Part shown: one piece after another, positions 58,659-64,000 of the stretch
Layout of the letters: the number at the start of each line of letters is the position of its first letter
Numbering within the stretch: the first letter of the stretch is position 1
Origin: Theobroma cacao
Lineage: Eukaryota; Streptophyta; Magnoliopsida; Malvales; Malvaceae
Reading direction: 5' to 3'
Length of the DNA: 64,000 bases
Assembly (NCBI RefSeq): GCF_000208745.1
Contig: NC_030852.1
Location: forward strand, 9,632,529-9,696,528
Made by a program: the position numbers and the translations under genes
The notes under the pieces: generated by a model
Databases searched by the model: none
What the model was told of the DNA's origin: nothing
Seen by the model: only the letters and a program-made list of their open reading frames with translations

Positions 58659-61628
58659 TGTAAAGCTTGACCTTATAAAATACTTGTCATGACATACATG
58701 TGATGATAGCATGATTGCATGCTAGGAGAGTCCCGAAAAATTTACAAAAGTAGGTATTGTACCTAAAGGTACAACAAAGTTGATTTAAGCCTCGAACTAG
58801 ATCAAATAGGAATTTTAAGGTGAGATTAAGAGCTTCACAGTCCATGGATGACTCAAAATGGTAATTCAGAGTTTGAGGATCAATTTGGAGTTAAACCAAA
58901 ATTTTCACTATATGGGGGTAAAATGGTCATTTACCACCTAGGGACAAAATGGAAATTTTTAGAAAAGATTTTTTTGCCCCATTTGACTTATTGGAGTATG
59001 ATTTGAGTATAGGAGTATGATTTGAGGTTGAAAAGTGAAAAAAAAATTGTGATCCCGATATTTTTCGAAGCATAAGGGTAAAATGGTAATTGTACCATTT
59101 TAGGGGCAAAATTGTAATTTTACACACCTGACACTTGTCCAGCACACGGATTTTATCCAATTTTATCATGGATAATTGAAGGAATTTATATGGTGGAGAG
59201 AGAAAGCTTAATAGTTAAGAAATAAAAATGGATCAATGAAATGGTGACACATGGCATGTTAATATCCATTTATTTTTTTTAGCTTTAAAATCAACAAAAA
59301 TCACCCTATTTTCTTCATTATGGCCGGCCAAAGCATGAAGTGAAGAAGAACAAAGAAAGAACAAAACCTAGGTGGAAAAATTGAAGAAAAAGTGTGGGAT
59401 TTCAAGGGATTAAGCTAATAAAGGTAAAATTTTGTGATTTTATCTTGTGATTTACACTACCCATGCTTTCTTTTTCATTTTCCATGCTTAGAACTCAAGT
59501 TTGCATGATGAATTCATGGCTGACCAAATGGGTATGGAAAGAAAATGAAGTTGGATCGATTTGATTCTAAGTTATGTTTGTGTTTTTAGTTAGTTTAGCA
59601 TATTTAGAAACAAAACAACAAGAAAAAAATTCATTTTCTCCCATTACCCAAAAGAGGCCAAATTTTCTAGGGAGGATATTGAGGCTGAAATTGATGATAT
59701 TTCATGATATTTTGGTGATATTTAATGATTAGTGAGGCTAGAAATTTAATGGGAAATTTTGGCATGAAAATCTGAATTTTTACCTAATGTATAGACATGT
59801 GTGATTTGTGATTCGGATTGATAAATTGGATCATATTCACAGTCATTGAGGTATTTTAAGTATAATTGAAGTGTAGAAAGTGAAAGAAATCGATTTGGAG
59901 TTAAATTGGAGGTTTTAGCCAATTACACCGAGAATAGTGCGAATTAGGTCGAATATCATATTTAAACGGCTATTCGAACATTTTTGCATTCCATATCATG
60001 CATTATTAGTCTAAATTAGTTTAATTTCGATTTAGTACCAATGTAGTAAGTTTCTCAATTTTGTACTATGTCTAGGTGGTGAATCCTCCGATAAAGGCAA
60101 GAAAATTGTACCCGAGGATCGATAGTCAGAGTACTCTAGAAATTCGACTCCCGAAATAGTGAGTAACCTTACCATCATTTTAATTATCTAAAGTATGGTT
60201 TTATAAGGTTTTGGTGAATTTTATGAAAATGAGTTCAAATGGTAAATTTTTATGTTTTGTAAACAAAATGTGTTTAAATGAAAAGATTTTATAAATTGTC
60301 TTGAAACGAAATAATGCTTTTAAAAATAGAGTAATTGGAGACCACTGGTATGTTGTAAATTTATGATTGGAAATTGATGGCTTATGTTATATTGTTATTG
60401 TGTTGGCATGACTGGTTGGGCTGTGTTTTATGAATTGTATGAATTGTTTTATTTTACCCTTGCAGGCTGGGTAGCATTATATTAGCCCTGTCATGTTGTT
60501 AAAATTTTATTATATGGTGGGTTTAGCTTGCTGCAGTGGGTGGATTCTGTGGACGAGCCTATTAGAGGGGTGCAGAATCTGGATATATATATATATATAT
60601 ACCTCGATCGGAGAGGCGCGTAGGGTATCTCCTGAGGTATGGACAGAGTTCACGTCACGCTGAACCACCTCGTGATGATGAATTTCGCTAACGCCAAGGA
60701 ATGGCTATGTTTTTCAAACTAAAATATGTTTACGTGTATACGAACTTTTTAACAGCCTTGGCGGACTCGGTTAGATGCCTCGGCCAAGGTATCCCCGAGA
60801 ATGATTTTGGCAGGAGCCAAGTTTTTAAGATACTCATAAGCCATGTTGAATATTTAAATGAAATAAATATTTATGTTATGAAATAAATATTGAGATGAAA
60901 TATTTAAATTGTCTCCTTTTACTCAACTTTAGATATTTCGAATGATGTTTGTTTACTCACTGGGATTATAAAATCTCACTACTCTCTTTTCCACCCATTT
61001 CAGGTTCAGATTAGGTTGTAGATAGCTGAGTTCGTCGAGGACTACCCTTGGATTTGCATTTCTCCAAACTGTAGGTTCACAGTCCTCTTTACTTTTGGTT
61101 ATTCGGGGGCCCACTGGTCATTGTAAATTAAATTAAATACTGTGGTTTACTATATTACAGTATGTATGAATTTACTTTGCTTTTACGCTACAAAAATTAT
61201 CTACATATAACTCTGAAAATATTGTTTAATAAGAAAATAGAATATTTTACTTAATATTTATTTTATTTTCTTATTATATCCAAATAATCATAATTTCATT
61301 TTAAACGAATGTTTTAGACATCTAAATTTATTTTTGATTTTGAAATATGTGTTCTGCACTTATATACTACATTATTGGCTAGTTTCGAAATTTTTAGAAA
61401 AATTACCAAAATACCCCTGTGAAACGAAAATTAATATTTTATTTGTTTTAAGTTGGAAACAGCTTAAAATCTTTTAGAACATGATATTTGACAATGGTTG
61501 CTCACAAAGGAAATGAGATACTAATATTAAAGCCTTGCGAGATTTCGAGTTGACATTTCGGGTAATGAGTGTCTATCGGGACACCGCGACTGTTGTCACG
61601 AGTTCGAGGGGGGTATCGATTTGTGATA
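58659..61628 (+). mobile_element. Solo LTR of family B in element 6 (2970 bp)
   Basis: It starts TGTAAAGCTTGACC and ends TTTGTGATA (last dinucleotide mutated from CA to TA). TAAAG flanks it on both sides (58654-58658 and 61629-61633). It aligns with the other family B LTRs but is more diverged. It has the splice-donor-like GT at 59424, a pyrimidine-tract acceptor near 61004 and a (TA)n run at about 60583-60601. Confidence 0.9.
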
Positions 61629-61726
61629 TAAAGAGTCAGAATACTCTTAGTTGACTAAGAAATTCTTAATTAACTAAGTCTCTACTATTTTGTGAATGGA
61701 AAACTCAAAAGATTTTCTTATAGCTC

Positions 61727-63541
61727 CTACACATTAACCATCCCTAAATTTCTCCTAATTTCACAAAATCTTTCCTCATTTAGGGGTTTGGTGAATATAT
61801 CAGCTAATTGTTTCATGGTGGTAACAAACTCAATTTTAATGTCTCTTTTAATTGCATGGTCTCTAATAAAGTGATGTTTAATCTCAATATGATTGGTCCT
61901 AGAGTGCTGCTATACAGGATTCTTTGATATATTAATGGCACTAGTGTTATCACAAAATATTGGTACATTATGCAAGGTTATGCCAAAGTCTTTTAATTGT
62001 TGTCTGATCCATAAAATCTGAGCATAGCAACTACCTAAAAATATATTCAGCTCAGCTGTGGAGAGTGCAACTGAGTTTTGTTTTTTACTCGACCAGGATA
62101 CAAGCTTATCTCTTAGAAACTGACATGTTCCACTAGTGCTCTTTCTATCTATTTTGCTCCCAGCAAAGTCTGTATCTGAATATCCAATAAGATTGAAGGA
62201 TGTTCCTCTAGGATACCACAATCTTAAATTTTGTGTGTCTATAAGGTACTTAAAGATTCTTTTTACTGCAGTCAAGTGTGACTCTTTAGGTTGTGATTGA
62301 AATCGTGCACACAAACATACACTAAACTGAGTATCAGGCCTACTAGCAGTCAAATAAAGTAATGATCCAATCATACCTCTATAGAGTTTTTGATCAACAT
62401 TTTTCCATTTTTTATCAACATCAAGTTTGGTGGATGGACTCATTGGTGTGCTAATTGATTTCAGCTTCAGCATGTCTTGAATGTATCTTTCTTGGCTGAT
62501 GAAGATTCCTTCCTCACTTTGTTTGATTTGAAGGCTAAGAAAGAATTTTAGCTCACCCATCATGCTCATTTCAAATTCACCCTGCATCTCTTCAGCAAAA
62601 TTCTTGCATAAAGCTTCATTAGTTGAACCAAACATAATATCATCCATATAGATTTGAACAACAATTAAATCATTCAAGCATTTTTTGACAAATAGTGTTG
62701 TATCAATGCTACCTCTACTATATCCTTTCTCAACTAAAAACCTAGAGAGTTTTTCATACCAAGCTCTTGGAGCTTGTTTTAGTCCATACAAGGCCTTATG
62801 AAGTTTGAACACATAATCTGGTTTTTCATAATCCTCAAATCTGGGGGGTTGCTCAACATAAACTTTCTTTTGAATGAAACAATTTAAAAATGCACTTTTT
62901 ACATCCATTTGAAACAATTTAAAGTTCATGAAACAAGCAAATGCAAGTAACAATCTTATAGCTTCTATCCTAGCAACAGGTGCAAAGGTTTCATCATTGT
63001 CAATTCCTTCCTCTTAGTTATACCCTTGAGCCACTAACCTAGCTTTGTTCCTAATAACATTTCCTTGCTCATCTACCTTATTCTTAAAGACCCATTTTGT
63101 GCCAACTATGGGATGATTTAATGGCCTAGAAACTAGAGTCCACACTTGATTTCTCTTAAATTGATTAGGCTCTTCTTGCATGGCCAATGTCCAACTTTCT
63201 TCTTTTTCTGCCTTCTTAAAGCTTTTAGGTTCAATTTGTGAAATGAAAGTTGTTAACTCACATGTTTCTCTAGTTCTTCTCCTAGTCTTGACTTATGATT
63301 TGCTCTTGTGGATGATCCTTGATATACCTTTAGCTCTTTGAAAGATCATTATGTTGATTTTCTGTCCTTTGCAAGGTTTCTAAGGATGGAGATTCTGTTT
63401 CTCTTTCTAGGGAATTTTTTCACTATTTTAATTGTCATCTAAGCTCATTTCTTCCATTTGTTTTTCAAAGTCATTCGTATCATCTTCATCAGTAGGAATT
63501 TCCTTTTGCAAGGCATTTAATTCATCAAAAACTACATAGAT
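61727..63541 (-). pseudogene. Element 6 pol: RT and RNase H (347-residue open core)
   Basis: The minus strand has the copia RT order: ESWTLAMQEEPNQFKRNQVW, VGTKWVFKNKVDEQG, a stop at about 63014, then FKLFQMDVKSAFLN, KALYGLKQAPRAWYEKLSRF, and the catalytic block VVQIYMDDIMFGSTNE (about 62630-62670). RNase H follows: LIGYSDTDFAGSKIDRKSTS, WSSKKQNSVALSTAEL, FCDNTSAINISKNPV, a stop at about 61910, and DHAIKRDIKIEFVTTMKQLA with a natural end near LGMVNV at 61727. The catalytic Asp pair is present. The open core is 61910-62953. The region 63270-63541 upstream has several stops, and a family B LTR cuts it at 63542. Confidence 0.92.
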
Positions 63542-64000
63542 TGTCACGACCCGGAACCTCCCTCGAGCCCATGACAACCGCTGCAACGTCCCAATTAACA
63601 TTCATTACACGAAATGCTAATCAGAACCCAGCAAGGCTTACATATTAGTTTCTTGCATTTTCTGTGAGCAATCGTTTTTAAACATTCCATTTTAAACAAT
63701 TTCCAGTAGTTTCCTGCTCAAGTAAATCAAAAGACAAAAATATTTTTAAAGGATTTATAGATAAATATCACTATTCAAAATATTGATTAAAATATAGTAT
63801 TTTTTTTATATAAAACAATATTTATAGAAACACGTGTAAGAAATCTTTTGTAACGTGTAAGTAAAATAAATTCACACATACAAAAATTTACAAAGTTATA
63901 ATGTACAATAATGGTTACAATGACAAGTGGCCCAAAATACACCCAGTGTTGGTGCTAGAAACCTACTGTCTGTGTGGTAGAGATGTCAACTGGAATCCTC
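63542..64000 (-). mobile_element. Element 8: start of another family B LTR (cut by window edge)
   Basis: The plus strand begins TGTCACGACCCGGAACC, the reverse complement of the family B LTR end, and continues like 33667-34130 and 43757-44220, with more differences. The five bases before it, TAGAT (63537-63541), are the expected target duplication. Whether it is a solo LTR or a full element cannot be seen. Confidence 0.87.

Larger units (their letters stand above)
54574..63541 (-). mobile_element. Element 6: SIRE-type Ty1/copia with env-position ORF (5' part missing)
   Basis: Seen on the minus strand: pol RT and RNase H (61727-63541), an env-position ORF (56451-58355), a 3' untranslated region, a polypurine tract and a 3' LTR (54574-55735). 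The pol wording, the LTR start TGTTGGCCCC after AAAAAAAAGGGAGAT, the LTR length of 1162 bp and the extra ORF all fit the SIRE/Maximus lineage. Family B LTRs interrupt it at 58659 and at 63542. Integrase, gag and the 5' LTR are outside the window. Confidence 0.88.

Noticed and set aside
1..64000. Cellular protein genes, rRNA or tRNA genes
   Set aside because: Every recognisable coding segment belongs to a retrotransposon. No exon-like segment, tRNA cloverleaf or rRNA sequence was seen. The primer sites are only 12-13 bases long and are not tRNA genes.

Overview
This window is intergenic, AT-rich nuclear DNA from a flowering plant, most likely a eudicot. It is built almost entirely of nested LTR retrotransposons. 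I found no cellular gene, rRNA, tRNA or CRISPR array. The evidence for a plant is: Ty3/gypsy chromovirus polyproteins ending in a chromodomain, with LTRs of about 2.5-3.3 kb (typical of the Tekay/Del lineage); a Ty1/copia element of Ale/Retrofit type with a very short LTR; a SIRE-type copia element with an env-position third ORF; and initiator-Met-tRNA primer sites of the TGGTATCAGAGC type. The species cannot be named from the sequence.

Left stack (1-31725). Element 1 is a minus-strand chromovirus whose 3' LTR runs off the left edge and whose 5' LTR is 28403-31725. Its gag is cut by two later insertions only 81 bp apart. Element 2 (4941-17647, minus; TSD ATCCA) has an essentially non-coding interior, and its 5' LTR carries a 2.53-kb solo LTR (13130-15659, TSD ATAAC). 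Element 3 (17734-27949, plus; TSD TAATT) has 2.96-kb LTRs, an eroded interior, one recognisable chromodomain tail and a probable SINE.

Middle stack (32072-49860). A 5'-truncated Ale-like copia element (element 5, minus; LTR 32072-32348) has its RNase H region split by a 1.76-kb insert flanked by a 9-bp repeat. Element 4 (33667-46737, minus; TSD ATATT) sits inside that insert. A plus-strand solo LTR (37925-40893, TSD CATTT) sits in element 4's integrase.

Right stack (49861-64000). This part holds LTR fragments of another family: a 526-bp tandem duplication, then two copies tail to tail. A SIRE-like copia element (LTR 54574-55735, env-like ORF 56451-58355, pol 61727-63541, minus) is inserted in the second copy. 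The SIRE element is itself cut by a solo LTR (58659-61628, TSD TAAAG) and by the start of another LTR at 63542.

The coding parts are all broken by stops, frameshifts or insertions. The most unusual observation is a non-coding internal module shared by elements 2, 3 and 4 although element 2 has unrelated LTRs. In element 4 this module replaces the reverse transcriptase exactly between a protease breakpoint and a perfect 46-bp palindrome. Element 4's two LTRs are nearly identical, which suggests a defective element mobilised recently in trans. The LTR family of elements 3 and 4 also has a conserved TATA box, splice donor and pyrimidine-tract acceptor, consistent with an intron inside the LTR.
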